A stretch of 64,000 nucleotides of DNA from positions 1 to 64,000 of the forward strand of contig QRFJ01003353.1 in assembly GCA_006176705.1 (NCBI GenBank). Reading direction: 5' to 3'. The notes below the pieces were generated by a model that was not told the DNA's origin, made no database searches, and saw nothing but the letters and a program-made list of their open reading frames with translations. Position 1 is the stretch's first letter. Each line of letters begins with the position of its first letter. The DNA is from Cocos nucifera. Its lineage: Eukaryota > Streptophyta > Magnoliopsida > Arecales > Arecaceae. This document shows positions 44,136 to 56,279 of this stretch, one piece after another. The translations under genes and the position numbers were made by a program.

Positions 44136-44745
44136 TGAAGGAAATAGATCTAGACTTCTAGAGTTTGATTTTGAAACTTTTCAGATCTATGCAATGAAAG
44201 ACATGAATTAATCATATTAATTCATATAAATACAAGAAAAGCCCTAGATCTAAGATCTTATTGCATGATTAAAGCATGCTATTAAATCAAAAATTAAAAG
44301 ATAAGAAAATAACATGTTGATTGTACCAACATTAGAACATGCTAGATCAAATCTGTATATCAGAAAGAAATTAGATCTTTCTTAGCATTACAAGTTAGAC
44401 TTTCTAACTCACTAATCCATGGCTAAGGTTGATGCTCCAAGCTGCACATGTGTTTAGCCTCTACGGGATGTCCACACGAGCCATCGATCGCTGATCAGAA
44501 ATCCAATGGCTGAAAATCAGCACAGTATGCTAGTACTGTGCTGATCATTCTTCAATGGTTAATCAGGATCTTTCTTCTTCAATTCTTAGACTCTCCAACA
44601 AGTAGAAGGAAGGAGGAAGACTTTGTGAATCAGAGAAATTCTCAAAACTCACAAAAAGTGGAGGAAAAGTTGTAGAAGAAAAATCTTGGAAGAAGACCCT
44701 TCTGAAGGGAGCATGTAGGGTTTCTAGCTCTACTTTCAAAATTTT
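44136..44745 (-). repeat. Family C 5' LTR of C2, last 610 bp only
   Basis: On the minus strand this is the 3' end of an LTR, finishing in CCTTCA next to the PBS. It matches 25039-25640. At about 44745, in a T run, it gives way to the end of a second, diverged family C LTR. Confidence 0.75.
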
Positions 44746-46870
44746 TTTTTGATAAATGTATAATGGATAATATTATTAATCATATTATTAATAAAAAGCT
44801 ATCGATCTAGTCTGAAAGTACTATACGCTATAGGATCTAATGTATTATATATGCATGCATATCTAAAAAATAAGAACAAGATCAATAATAAAACTATTTT
44901 ACTGCTCTATGTGTTTAGAACACGTTACCTTTTTGCAGATAGAAGAACACCACAATCTAATCTCCTTTGTATAGATCTGAATGCTACGATGCAGCCACAT
45001 ACACGTATGGCCTCCATGGGTAATCTACATGAGGCTCTAATCCCAATTAGTTCCTTCCAAGTGCTAGCTCTATAGAAACCTTCAATGTTTGATTTAAATC
45101 AATCTTCTTTTGATCTTCTTCATCGGATCTTCGGATGCTCTAGATCCAAATGAATGTAAATAAGAAGTTGAGGAGGTTCTCCTCCTAGATCTATGAAGTC
45201 ACGATCCTCGTAATGCATAAATCTAAATCCCAAACCCTAGATAGATTCTAGGGTATGCTCTCAAAAGCCTTGCGCCTAGAACTCTTACTTTTTTCACACA
45301 TGCAGAGAAGAGACTTTCTCTTCTCTCTTTTGATGTTCCACTCTTCTCTCTTCCTCTCTCATTCACACATCCATAAAATCCAGCATTTTATAGAAGCGCA
45401 CAAAACATGGAAGGCATGAGGGGTTGGTTTAGATCAAGTGGTTACCCATTCAAATTCAAATCCTATTCGAATTCAATTGGTAACCAAATCAAACTAATCC
45501 ATAAGGTGCATGAGAAGGGAGAACGCACACCCTCCCTTGCATGAAAAACTTCACAAGAAATCTTTTCTCATGGAGGAAGGATTTGGCGTAGATTTTGGTG
45601 ATGTGGCATATAGGAAGACTAGTCAAACTAGTCTTACATTAGTTATCCAATTGAACCAATCCAATCCAAATTGGTTAGGCCCAATTAGACAAGATTAATT
45701 TCAACTTATTTAGGCTTAATTAAGCTCAGTTAAATCCTAATCAAATCAAGAATTAATCAAGCCAAACTCTTGATCAAATCAGGGATTAAACCTTCTTGAC
45801 GATTAGATCATCTTATAACCTAATCGGATCAAATCCAAATGAATCCAATTCAATTGGTCTTGATCCAAAAATAATCACTCAATCAAATTGAGTTAATTAG
45901 TTATCAAATCACTAATTATACTTCTCTTGATCAACCACTAAATCGGATAGGAACCTCTAATGTGTGTGACCCCGCAGGTTTGAACCTAAGCCAGTAGCAC
46001 CGAAACCAATTTCGTATACTAATTGAAGTGACCATCGAGCAATAGTACCCAACATCTGGATCAACCGAATAGTGCAATCACAACATTCAAAACCTACATA
46101 AATATGGTTATCGCATGATTCATCCCTTTGATCTCTGTGTATAGGATGACTTAGGATTAAACTGTCAATCCTGAAAGATACATCCAAATCATGTCTCAAA
46201 TCAATTAGTCCTATGACCCCTCACTAGGACTACCCTAGCCACGGCTTTGCTAAATTGAAATACTATTAAATATAGCTCCTAAGTTCAGGAGTGATTAGTC
46301 CCACTTTGACTCATGCACCAACTCCTCAAGTACATTACTATACCCAAAAACCTTCCATCGCTGAATTAAAAATTCAGGTAGTCCAGCACCAAAGCATAGT
46401 GAGTTGCTTAAAAGTCACCATGGTGATCTCAGGTCGGAGGGACACTTATGCCCATATTCTATCAAAGCAATTCTTGATAGTAGAAAAGCTCTATAGTTGG
46501 TCATGTTCAGTGTAGATGTATCCTTACATCTCACCTGCATATCATACCAGTATCTCCACACTCCTTAGTTAAGAGGATGATCAATCTATATGGCACACAA
46601 TGATCTATATTCAATAAATATTGTCATTCTTGGTAACAAAATATCATTTGATCGCGAACGTATTTAAGGACTAAATGATAAATTCTTCTTTATCAATTCT
46701 AAATAGTCCTAAGGACTTCATCACAAGAGATAGAAGCTTATTAGAAGATGAAAGATTTATGATGAAAAAGCCATGATAACTTTTATTTAATTAATAATTC
46801 ATATATAATTAAATAAAATAGTTCAATCATCAACAGACTGATGATTGATTTTGGGACACTATTCCCAACA
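44746..46870 (-). repeat. 3' LTR of C3, diverged family C type
   Basis: On the minus strand it starts TGTTGGGAATAGTG at 46870 beside the interior of C3. At its other end (from 44750) it again shows the LTR-end pattern ATTAATCATATTAAT seen at 44205, so the end of the LTR is present twice. 45900-46800 matches the C1 LTR at 26630-27500. The middle (45300-45800) differs strongly from C1. Confidence 0.7.
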
Positions 46871-47420
46871 ATCTTTTACTTGGCCTAAATCCAATTGGTG
46901 TAGTATCGTATATCCATCTTCGATTTGAAGTCATCGAACTCCTTCACCATAATGGCTTTAGTGAATGGGTGGGTCAGGTTCTCCTTTCCATTGATCTTCT
47001 GAAGATCAATGTCACCTCGATCTACGATCTTATAGGCAAGATCAAAATGACATAGAATATGCTTCATCAGTTGGTGTGCCCTTAGTTTCTTCACCTGAGC
47101 TATGGCTCCAGAGCTATCATGGAAGAGCAGAACTGGACCATCAAGAGAGGATGCTACTCTAAGCTCGATGATGAACTTCTTTAGCTGCACCACTTCTTTG
47201 GCAGCATCTGATGCAGCAACATATTTCGCCTCACACACTGAATCGACCATGGTATGCTGCTTGAAACTTTTTTGGTAGACAATACCATCATTAAGAATAA
47301 ATACATACCCCGATATACTCTTGCTATCATCATGATCAGACTAAAAACTGAAGTTTATAAACCCCACAAGTCTCAAGTTTGACTCACCATAAACAAGCCA
47401 CTAATTCTTAGTATTTCTCA
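46871..47420 (-). pseudogene. pol: RNase H of C3 (broken)
   Basis: The minus frame 46885-47250 has VDSVCEAKYVAASDAAKEVV, RVASSLDGPVLLFHDSSGAI and RGDIDLQKINGKENLTHPFT, then SKMDIRYYTNWI at the end. The 5' part (GYVFILNDGIVYQKSFKQH) is in another frame. The polypurine tract reads CCAAGTAAAAGAT and has lost its G run. Confidence 0.86.
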
Positions 47421-48485
47421 AATACTTCATGATAGTTTTAACAAACTTTCAGTGGTTCTTTCCTGAATCAGATTGGTATCTACGCACTACCCCTAGTGAG
47501 TATGCCATATTTGATCGCATACATGTCATGGCGTATATAATAGAATCTATTATCGAAGCATATAAATTTCTACTCATACGCTCTCTCTTGAGGTGCTATC
47601 GTACAATCCCTCTTCAAGAGAAAAATTCTATGGCCTATCGATAGATAGCCCTTCTTGAAATTCTCAATGCTGAACCTCTTCAGCACAGTATCAATATACA
47701 TGGACTGAGGCAACCCAAGCAATCTTTTAAGTCTATCTCTATAGATCTTCATCCCTAGGATGTAGGAAGCTTCTCTTAGATTCTTCATGAAGAACTATGA
47801 CGATAGCCAGATCTTTATTCCTTGTAATATAGGAACATCATTTCTAATTAAGAGAATATCATCCACATACAATACTAGGAATATAATTGCTAGACCATTA
47901 GCCCATTTATATATGCAGTGCTGTTCTTTATTCTTAACGAAGCCATACGTCTTGATCATCCTATCAAAATATATGTTCCAACTCTGAGATGCCTGCTTCA
48001 ATTCATAAATAGATCTTTGAAGCTTGCACACCTTAAACTCATCTATGAATGTGAAACCTTTAAGTTGTATCATATACACCTCTTCAGCCAGCTCTCCATT
48101 TAGAAAAACTAATTTTACATCCATCTACTAGATTTCATACTCCAAATGTATGGCTACCACAAGCATGATCCGATAGAATTGAGCATTGCCACAGGGGAAA
48201 CATCTCATCATAGTCAATACCATAAAATTGACGATACCACTTGGCAACCAGATGGGCTTTATAGCTTTCCACCTTTCCATCTGCATCCCTTTTTCTTTTA
48301 AAAATCAACTTACACCCTATGGATTTTACCCCTTCGGATGGATCAACCAATGTCTATACATCATTAACCTTCATGGACTCCATTTTGGATCTCATAGTCT
48401 CAAGCCATTTTTCAAAGTTGGATCTCTGCTTGCATCCATATAGGTGATCGAATCCTCATCATTCTCATCGAGTTTGATAGGATCA
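47421..48485 (-). pseudogene. pol: Reverse transcriptase of C3 (broken)
   Basis: Frames 48135-48350, 47795-48124 and 47570-47788 on the minus strand cover VDPSEGVKSIGCKLIFKRK, HLVAKWYRQFYGIDYDEMF, MDVKLVFLNGELAEEVYMIQ, ELKQASQSWNIYFD, LYVDDILLIRNDV and NLREASYILGMKIY. The catalytic YVDD is intact. Small frameshifts separate the frames. Confidence 0.88.
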
Positions 48486-48883
48486 CCATCTCGGACAAAG
48501 AAATCATAGTATTTGTCCAACTAACATGGTACTCTAGCAGATTGCCTTAAGGTACAGGTTCAGTAGGCTCTAGGTCTGATCGAATCAAATCTAGTTCAGG
48601 TTCAGCTACTTGTGTTGGTTCTTTTACTTGTCAAACTTCCTCAAGCTCGATCTTAGAGGTATTAGTCTCTTCACCAAGAAACTTCTTTTCTAAAAAGACT
48701 ATCTTAGGGCTGACAAATATCTTTTGTTCATCAACTAGGTAGAAGTAATATCATTTGATCTCTTTTGGGTACCCAATAAAGCTACACTTGTCAGACCTAG
48801 GTCCAAGCTTGTCCATTGCTAAACGTCTAACATATGCCAGACACCCTTAAACCTTAAGGTGCGAGCATACTAGCATATATCCT
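48486..48883 (-). pseudogene. pol: Linker and integrase tail of C3, left of the solo LTR
   Basis: Minus-strand readings near 48700-48860 include the GYPKEIK-YYFYLVDEQKIFV-like stretch and the VCLAYVRRL-MDKLGPRSDKCSF-like block. It is broken by stops. It resumes at 51152 past the solo LTR. Confidence 0.75.
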
Positions 48884-50206
48884 TGTTAGATATATGTGCC
48901 CTAGAAGCCAGAATTGGCTGACACTCGTAATACACTTTTAGGGACAAAATTATAATTTTGACTAATATTAATAAAATGGGTTATTTTCTATCACATATGT
49001 GTATTTAGTGTCTGTGATATATCCTTTGAGTTAATGGTAATGATAATTCATATTTTCAAGATTTAAAAATTTAAGACATGAATAATCATTATTAACTCAT
49101 AAAATGCTCCCAACCATAGGATCATCACGAGGATGGTGATTGATCCAGAAGGTTGGTGTACAATCGCTTCTCTTTAGTAGATGAGTCTTGAGTATACAGT
49201 ATGGAGACATCAGAGTGAGAGTACAGATACTCGTTAGAGAATGAGGGTACTGAGCGTGACCATCTCGAGTAGTCATTAGGAAGTCTACCTTCTCGTCAAT
49301 GACTGATTCGATGCTGTAGTAGTGTGTCTGGTTCTTTGACCTGAGATGCATCGGCAGTTTACCTTACGGATGTTATAGTTTGACTACACCATTACTCGGT
49401 CTCCTAGCTATTCGGAACCTTGAGGTGTATGTTGGCTATAGCATGTTCATTGTAGAAACTGGATAGCATCAAGATGGAATCTATCTACCTCGGTGGTAGA
49501 GGAGCAGCCCTATGATGATCATGAGAATCAAGTTCAGAAGTCCATGGCCATGGCAGAGTGAAATAATAGAAAGAGTTTCTATTTAGATTTTTACATTAGA
49601 CTTGAATCGAATAATTATATCATATGATAGAGACTAGGGTTTGATAAGTTCACCTTAACCCTAATCTGATAGGAGCTCAAGATAGAAGAACTTAATCACA
49701 AAGGTAGTTGCACCAAGAGGTTCGCATTCAGCTCTGATGGGTTGCCACCATATATTGCTAGGTGTCACTGGTGGATTTTGGGAGCAATTAGAATGATTTA
49801 GATGATCGATAATTCTACCTATTCGAATCAGTAGAGTTCTGATCCATCGAAAGGAGTTTTGATGATGTCAATGATAGAGATCATGACATATCCTATTATC
49901 ATACAGAACTGAACCTAACTAGATCACACAAACAAGAGTTTGAATCTGGTGATTATCAATTAAACTGATCTAGTTCAATTGATCTGAATGAGATTCAATT
50001 AGGTTTAAGAAAATCGTGCTAGCACTCGATTGAACCTAACGTTCTTCTTTTACTATCATAAATAGTTGTCCTAACTGAGCCAAAGGAGTTTGTGCTCATT
50101 TAGAGGCCTTCACTTTGTCTGACTGGAGCTTGTTCAAGTTAGAAAAGGTTGTCTTATTTTGTAAGACATTACCTGCCATTTTTGGTCACCTGCCATTTCT
50201 CATCCT

Positions 50207-50265
50207 TTGACTTTGGTCAAAAGTTGACTTTGACTGGTCAAATGTTGACCATTGATACTTTGACT
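50207..50265 (+). promoter_or_regulatory. W-box cluster in the solo LTR
   Basis: Seven TTGAC(C/T) sites lie in 59 bp: forward at 50207, 50224, 50230, 50245 and 50260, reverse at 50215 and 50236. The place relative to the TATA box is as in 1275-1341. Confidence 0.6.
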
Positions 50266-50577
50266 TTTGTCCACATGTCATGCACCTATTGGAGGGCTGG
50301 TGGAGCTAGTCTCCCTACCAGAACCTGGCAAGGAGGAGGGCGCACGCCACCCTTGGCGTGTGCCCAAGTTGGAGGCACCCAGGAGTCCCTGTTGGATAGG
50401 AACTCCATCTCCTTTTTGGATTTCGATTAGAGTTCTCCTAAGAACCAACTTTGACTGATCTTAGGCACCATCTAAGGAGAAATCTAGGGGACTTTATTCC
50501 TACCAATCAGATTTAGATATGATTTCACAAAGGATTGTGATTGGTTGGGAAGAAGAGGAGTTGGATCATGCTTAGTC

Positions 50578-50585
50578 TATAAATA
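50578..50585 (+). promoter_or_regulatory. TATA box of the solo LTR
   Basis: TATAAATA in TAGTCTATAAATAAGATCC is identical in place and sequence to 1650-1657. Confidence 0.6.
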
Positions 50586-51151
50586 AGATCCTACGTCCAA
50601 CTCAAAGAGCATCACAATTCTCCATGCCCCAAGGCTGCCTCTCCCCTCTTCCTCCATGCCAAACCCACCTTCTCCCTCTCCTCTCTACGTCCAAAAGTAT
50701 TTTGGACCTTGGTTGGTGCAATCCAAATAAGAGAAAGGTGACTGAAAGCTAGAAGGCTACACTGCTGCAAAGGACGACTGCTGATCTTCGAAAGGTATTT
50801 TGAAGATCCTCCAGATCAGATCCAGATCTAATTTTTGGAGACGTGATAGAGAAGAAGAGGATCTTTAGATCTAGCTTGAGTGAATACTGATAGAGACTAG
50901 GCACTTGCATGGCTAAGATCCAGAACCTTCCACTGCTCACAAGATCATCATCGGGTAATAGGATTACCCACTTCAAGGTAAATTAAATTTGATTTAATTT
51001 ATCTAATTTTATTTTAATTATTAAAATAATAAAAATTAGATCTAAAATATCTCAATTTTGATCTAGATCAAAGAAAAAATATTTTGAAATATATCTCTTG
51101 ATCTGATCAGATCTGAACGAACTTGGTCTGAAAAATCAGGATTTTCCTTCA

Positions 51152-51780
51152 ATTCTATCCATATCTCATATGGTGTATTAGAAACAGACTTACTTAGCAT
51201 CCTATTTAGAATATAATAAGTTGACTCGAGTGCATATCCTTAAAGAGAGATTTGTCGATCGACAAACCACATCATGGATCGAACCATATCCAACATGATC
51301 CGATTCCTCATTTCAGACACACCATTATGCTGTGGTGTTCCAGGAGGAGTCCACTAAGAGAGAATCCCATTCTTCTCAAGATATGTCATAAATTTACTAA
51401 AAAGGTACTCACCCTGATAGTTAGACTGAAGAGTTTTAGTACTTTTCTAATTTGCTTTTCTACCTCATTATGGAATAGTTTGAATATTTCAAATGACTCT
51501 AACTTATACTTCATTAAATAGACATACCCATACCTTGATAGGTCGTCTGTTAAGATTATGAAGTAGAAATATCCATCTCTAGTACTTGTGCTCATGGGTC
51601 CACATACATGAGTATGTACTAGACCCAAGAGTTCAATAGCTCGTTCATTCTTTCCAATAAAAGGTGACTTGGTCATCTTCCTAAGGAGATAGGAATCATA
51701 GATCGAAAGTGATTCACAATCACTGACCTTAAGAATTTCTTCTTGAGCCAACCTATTTTTATTCTATTCTTATTGATGTG
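51152..51780 (-). pseudogene. pol: Integrase of C3, right of the solo LTR (broken)
   Basis: The minus frame 51386-51751 has YDSYLLRKMTKSPFIG, LGLVHTHVCGPMS and LTDDLSRYGYVYLMKYKLES. The first catalytic Asp is His (HTHVCGP). Left of it come MRNRIMLDMVRSMM-like and ALESTYYILNRMLSKSVS-like parts. Confidence 0.83.
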
Positions 51781-52007
51781 ATCTAGTCTACAATGCTAAT
51801 GATAGACATTTGATACTTATCTATTCTAAAATGTTTACCAGAGGTTTGGACAACGTTAATAGGTTGTGATAATAGATAAAATTGTTATTCAATTATCCAA
51901 CACAAACTGTAAGACCATTCAAAATGATATCACAAAAATTTGCTTTTATTGAAAATAGATAACTGTTCTTGACCAAAAGGCCTATAGAAATTACATTCAA
52001 TAAAAAA
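51781..52007 (-). pseudogene. pol: Protease end and pre-integrase region of C3 (truncated)
   Basis: Near 51905-51985 the minus strand has the NVISIGLLVKNSYLF-like stretch that follows the protease active site, then the degraded WHCRLDHINKNR-like block. The LTR of A3 cuts it at 52008, so the active site and gag are absent. Confidence 0.75.
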
Positions 52008-54283
52008 TTAAAGAAAAAAACCTATTTTTTAGGTCAGGTTGGTTCAGATCTGATTAGATCAGGAGGGATATTTCAAAAAAATTTTCTCTGAGATCCTAAT
52101 CAGATATGATATTATTAATCTAATAATAAAAATAAAATAAAAATAAACATTAAATATAATTTAATTATACTTTTATTTTGGAAAATTCAATTATCCTGTG
52201 ATGATCCTAATGTTTGTCTGAGGTTCTGGATGTAGCCATGCAAGCGCCTAACCTCTACCGGTATCCACTTGGACAGAATCTAGAGATCTTCTCCTTCTCA
52301 ATCAATCCTCCAAAAATTAAATCTAGATCTAACCTTGAAGATCTTCAAAACTCCTTTTGAAGAACAGTCGTTTTCTCTTGCAGCAGTGTTTCTTTCTTCC
52401 TTTCCTGGTGCCTTTCACTTGCTTGGATCACACCTTATTCATGCTCAAAACCCCTTAGGCATGGAGAGGAGAGAGAGGACTAGAGGGTGGCATGGAGAAG
52501 GAGGGAGAGAGGATTTGTGGCATGGGCTAAAGGTAGAAGCAATAAAACTTAGGCACAGATAGGGTTTATATAGACCCTGCTGCACCATGCAATACCACAT
52601 CATCCTGACCAATCACGACCCTTTGAGCAATCAGATCTAAATCTGATTGGTGGGATGACATCATCTAATCTAATTAGATGAGAGACCCTCAAAACTATCC
52701 TAAGGTGGTGCCAAGATTGGGTCAAACAAGAGTTCTTGGCGCCACAGAGTTTAATCCCCTGAAGCAATCCTGGAGTCCTATCTGTATGGGACTCCTCCTT
52801 TATCCTCATAGGGTGCATGCCTCCCTAGGCATGCACCCTCTTTTTGTCTACATTTTAGTAGGGGGACAAGGCCCTAGGTACTCTCCTATAGGCATACGAC
52901 ACATGGGCAAATGTCTAAGTGTCCAGGGTCAATATTTGACCAATGTCCGAAAATAGGAATTAGTAGGTGACCGAAAATGGTATGTGTTATTTTAAATTTA
53001 TCTCATAAATTAAAATAATCCTTTTATAATCTGAACAAGCTTCAGTTAGATCAAGTAAAGATTCTCGAGTGAGCCCAAACATATTTGGCTCGGTCGAGAC
53101 AACCTTTAATGATTATTAAAGAAGAACATTAGGCTCAATCGTGTGCTAGCATGATTTTCTTGAACCTAATTAAATCTTATTCAAATTAATTGAACTAAGC
53201 TAGACTAATTGATGACATCCAAATCCAAACATTTATTTGTGTGATTCAGTTAGGTTTAGTTTCATATGATAATGGAATATGTCATAATCTCTATTATCGA
53301 CATCATTGAAACACCTTCCGATGGATCAAAACTTTTTTGATTCAGACAACTAGTATGATCGATCATCCAAATCATTCTAATTGCTTTCAAAATCTATCAG
53401 TGACACCTAGAAATATGTTGTAGCAACCCGTCAGAACTGAAAGCAAAACTCTCGGAATAGTTACCTGTGTGATTAGGTTCCTCTATCTTGAGCTCTGATC
53501 AGATCAGGGTTAAAGTGATCTAGTCAAATCCTAATATCCATCATACGAATTAATCATTCGATTCAAGTCTAATGTGAAAATCCTAATAGAAGTTCTTTCT
53601 ATTATTTTACTCTACCATAGCCTTGGGCTTACGGACCTGATTCTCATGATCATCATAGTGCTGCTCCTCATCTATCGAGCTAAATAGATATCCTTTTGGT
53701 GCAATCCAATTCGTACAATGAACATGCTATAGCCAATGTACACCTCAGAATTCTAAATTGCTAGGAGATCGAGTTATGGTGTAGTCAAACTATAACACCC
53801 TCAAGATAAACTATCGATGTACCTTAGGTCAAAGGATCAGACACACCAATGCAGCTTCGAGCTAGTCATCGATGAGAAGGTAGACTTCCTCATGACTGCT
53901 CGAGATGGTCACGCTCAGTCCCTTGTTCTCTAACGAGTATCTATACTCTCGCTCTGATGTCTCTACACCATAGACTCAAGACTCATCTAACCTAAAGAAG
54001 CGATCGTATACCAACCTTCTAGATCAATCACCATTTTTATGATAATCCTACGGTCGGGATCATTTTGAGTTAATAATAAAAATTCATATCTTAAATTTTT
54101 AACTCTTAAAAATATAAACTATCATTACCATTAACTCAAAGGATGTATCACAGACAATTTCAAAATACATACTATGATAGAAAATATCTCATTTTATTTT
54201 TTATAATCAAAATTATAATTTTGCCCTTAGAAGTGTATTACAAGTGTCAGCCAATCTAACTTCCAAGGCACACATATCTAACA
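52008..54283 (-). repeat. Family A 3' LTR of A3 (intermediate type)
   Basis: On the minus strand it starts TGTTAGATATGTGTGCC at 54283 and ends near 52008, where the expected TGAA edge is TTAA. It is closest to 18556-20846 and 60314-62592. Two W-boxes are kept (52926 and 52937). Confidence 0.88.
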
Positions 54284-54900
54284 AATTTCCATCTAACCTA
54301 AAGCTAATTGGATATAAATCTAAGTCCCATCTTCTCAAGATTGGCTTCGATCTTCTGCTAGCCTAATGGCATTATTAGTGGATCTACCATATTATCTATG
54401 GAGTCAACTCTCTTGACCTCGACGTAACCTTTCTCGAGGTAATCGTGGATGAGACGGTATCGCCGCTCGATGTGCTTGGATTTCTGATGAGACCTCAGCT
54501 CCTTAGCAAGAGCTATGACACTATTATTATTACAGCATAGAGGAATAGCATCCGATGGCATCACTCTGATCTCTACGACGAATTTCTTATACCAAAATAC
54601 CTCCTTCGCAGCTTCTGATGTAGCGATGTACTCTGCTTCCATGGTGGAATCTACTATCACTGTCTGCTTGAAACTCTTCCAACTGACATAACCAGCATTA
54701 CACACAAATAAACTCCTAGATGTTGATTTTTGATCATCTACATCAGACATAAAATCTGAGTCTGTATACCCCTGGACTTGGAGTTCTCCATTACCAAAAA
54801 CCAACAACGTGTCCTTAGTTCTTCTCAAGTTCTTAAGGATATATTTCACGAAAGTTTAGTGTTCTTCACCTAGATTCGACTGATATCTACTCATGACACT
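54284..54900 (-). pseudogene. pol: RNase H of A3 (nearly open, one active-site residue changed)
   Basis: The minus frame 54358-54849 stays open for 163 codons: KYILKNLRRTKDTL, GYTDSDFMSDVDDQKSTS, STMEAEYIATSEAAKEVFWY, CCNNNSVIALAKELRSHQ, KHIERRYRLIHDYLEKGY. The TDSD Asp and the EAEY Glu are present. The Asp of the CDNN motif is Asn. It stops at LIMPLG, near the normal end. Confidence 0.88.
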
Positions 54901-55238
54901 CACAGCATGGGCTATATTAGGTCATGTACATAACATGGCATACATGAGGCTCTTTATTGCTGAAGCATAAGGAATCTTGCTCATGCGTTCAATCTCCTTA
55001 GGTGTGTTCGGACATATTTTTTTGGAGAGATGAATACCATGTCTGAAGGGTATCAATCTCCTCTTGGAGTTTTCTATGCTAAACGTCTTTAGCACTTCCT
55101 TTATGTACATCTTCTTTGAAAAAGATCTAGCATCCTATTTGGTCTATCTTTATAGATCTTAATTCCTAGAATGAAGGATGTTTCTCCTAGGTCTTTCATC
55201 AAGAATTCTTTAGATAACCATATTTTAACTATGGTCAA
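54901..55238 (-). pseudogene. pol: Reverse transcriptase end of A3 (truncated)
   Basis: The minus frames 54922-55110 and 55101-55313 contain VKIWLSKEFLMKDLGETSFI, KIYKDRPNRMLDLF, YIKEVLKTFSIENSKRRLIP and PYASAIKSLMYAMLCT. One frameshift lies near 55105. The first codons of the second frame belong to the LTR of D. The YxDD core is outside, beyond D. Confidence 0.86.
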
Positions 55239-56225
55239 TGTTGGTGTAGAATCTAGTTGACTCAAGATCGAGCTAGAGTCGAGGAAGATGAGGTCATCGT
55301 TTGTGACCTGCAAAATAAAGTTTCATCCAGAGTCGGTGGTGGTGGCTTCGATAGGATCCTCCGACGATCAAGTCAACTCTTCTAGCCAGTAAAAATGGAG
55401 TACTCAGAAAAGAGTTCGACAGAATTTTGGAAGGAGAAGAGAGCTTGGGAGAAATGTATCTAGAGAGTCTCTTTTATAGATGGAGCTTGGAGTAGACTGA
55501 TTGTGACAACCGTAGGCATCCGATAGCTGGCCGCTCAGGATCATGTGAGTTGGGCACTGCCTGTAGCAGACTCCAAAGAAGTTCAAACTCCTAAAGAGAA
55601 TACGGCTAGAGATGATCATCCAAAAGGAATGCTACTTGAAATCTGAAAGTAATCTGCTGGAGGAATCCGAATGGAGTTCAACTGATGGAGAAGTCCAGAA
55701 GGAGTCTGACTGGTGAAGAAGTTCGACTGAAAGAGTTCGATTGGTGGAGAAGTTCGGTTGAAGGAGAAGTTCGATAGGAGTTTGACTCCTGAAGGAATTT
55801 GACTGAAGGAGAAGTTCGAAAGGAGTTTGGCTCCTAGAGGAATCTGACTGAAGAAGAAATCTGGAAGAAGTTTGGCTTCTAGAGGAATCCGACTGAAGGA
55901 GAAGTCCAGAGGGAGTTCGACCATCGGAGGAGTTTGCTAGGGCTCGGCCACTAAAGGAGTTTGGCTGGGGTTTGATCACTGGAGGAGTTCGACTTGGGTT
56001 TGACCACTAGAGAAGTTCGGTCGGCTGAAGGAGTTCGACTAAGATTTGGCCACTAGAAGAGTTCAGCTGGCTAAAGAAGTTCGGGTAAGGTTTGGCCGTT
56101 GGATGAGTTCGATTGGGGTCAGACTACTGAAGGAGAATTTTTTATCAAAGCTCTTCCATGATTATCAATTGCATTAGGCTAAGCATCAGGCTGGAGTTCG
56201 ATGGGAGCGGGGTTTATCCCCAACA
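55239..56225 (-). repeat. Family D 3' LTR (987 bp) with internal 54-bp-like repeats
   Basis: On the minus strand it runs TGTTGGGGATAAACCCC to CTACACCAACA. Between 55655 and 56130 it is built of imperfect repeats such as GAAGGAGAAGTTCGA and AGGAGTTTGGCTCC. Minus frames 55616-55924 and 55632-55979 stay open because the units are near 54 bp. I see no sign that they are translated. Confidence 0.85.
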
Positions 56226-56245
56226 ATAGTCCTCCCCACTCTCGA
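56226..56245 (-). other. Polypurine tract of D
   Basis: CGAGAGTGGGGAGGACTAT on the minus strand lies directly before the 3' LTR at 56225. Confidence 0.82.
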
Positions 56246-56279
56246 GTTAAAAATTGAAGGGAGTACAAAAAAGGTGACT

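Larger units (their letters stand above)
48884..51151 (+). repeat. Solo LTR of family A (young type) inside C3
   Basis: It runs TGTTAGATATATGTGCCC at 48884 to TTCCTTCA at 51151 (2268 bp). C3 integrase lies on both sides. The flanks are ATCCT (48879-48883) and ATTCT (51152-51156), a 5-bp duplication with one change. No PBS follows. Confidence 0.92.
44746..52007 (-). mobile_element. Element C3: reverse Ty1/Copia with a nested solo LTR
   Basis: In minus-strand order it has protease (52007-51850), integrase (51780 to 51152, then 48883-48490), RT, RNase H, polypurine tract and LTR. Family A solo LTR 48884-51151 interrupts integrase. The 5' part is cut at 52008 by the LTR of A3. Confidence 0.85.
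52008..55238 (-). mobile_element. Element A3: reverse family A element, 3' part
   Basis: On the minus strand it consists of RT (from 55238), RNase H and 3' LTR. It is cut at 55239 by element D; the rest would lie beyond D and A4, outside the window. It sits in C3. Confidence 0.83.

Noticed and set aside
55616..55979. Two overlapping 102- and 115-codon repeat-rich frames
   Set aside because: They are kept open by a repeat unit divisible by three within an LTR; no start context or known domain.
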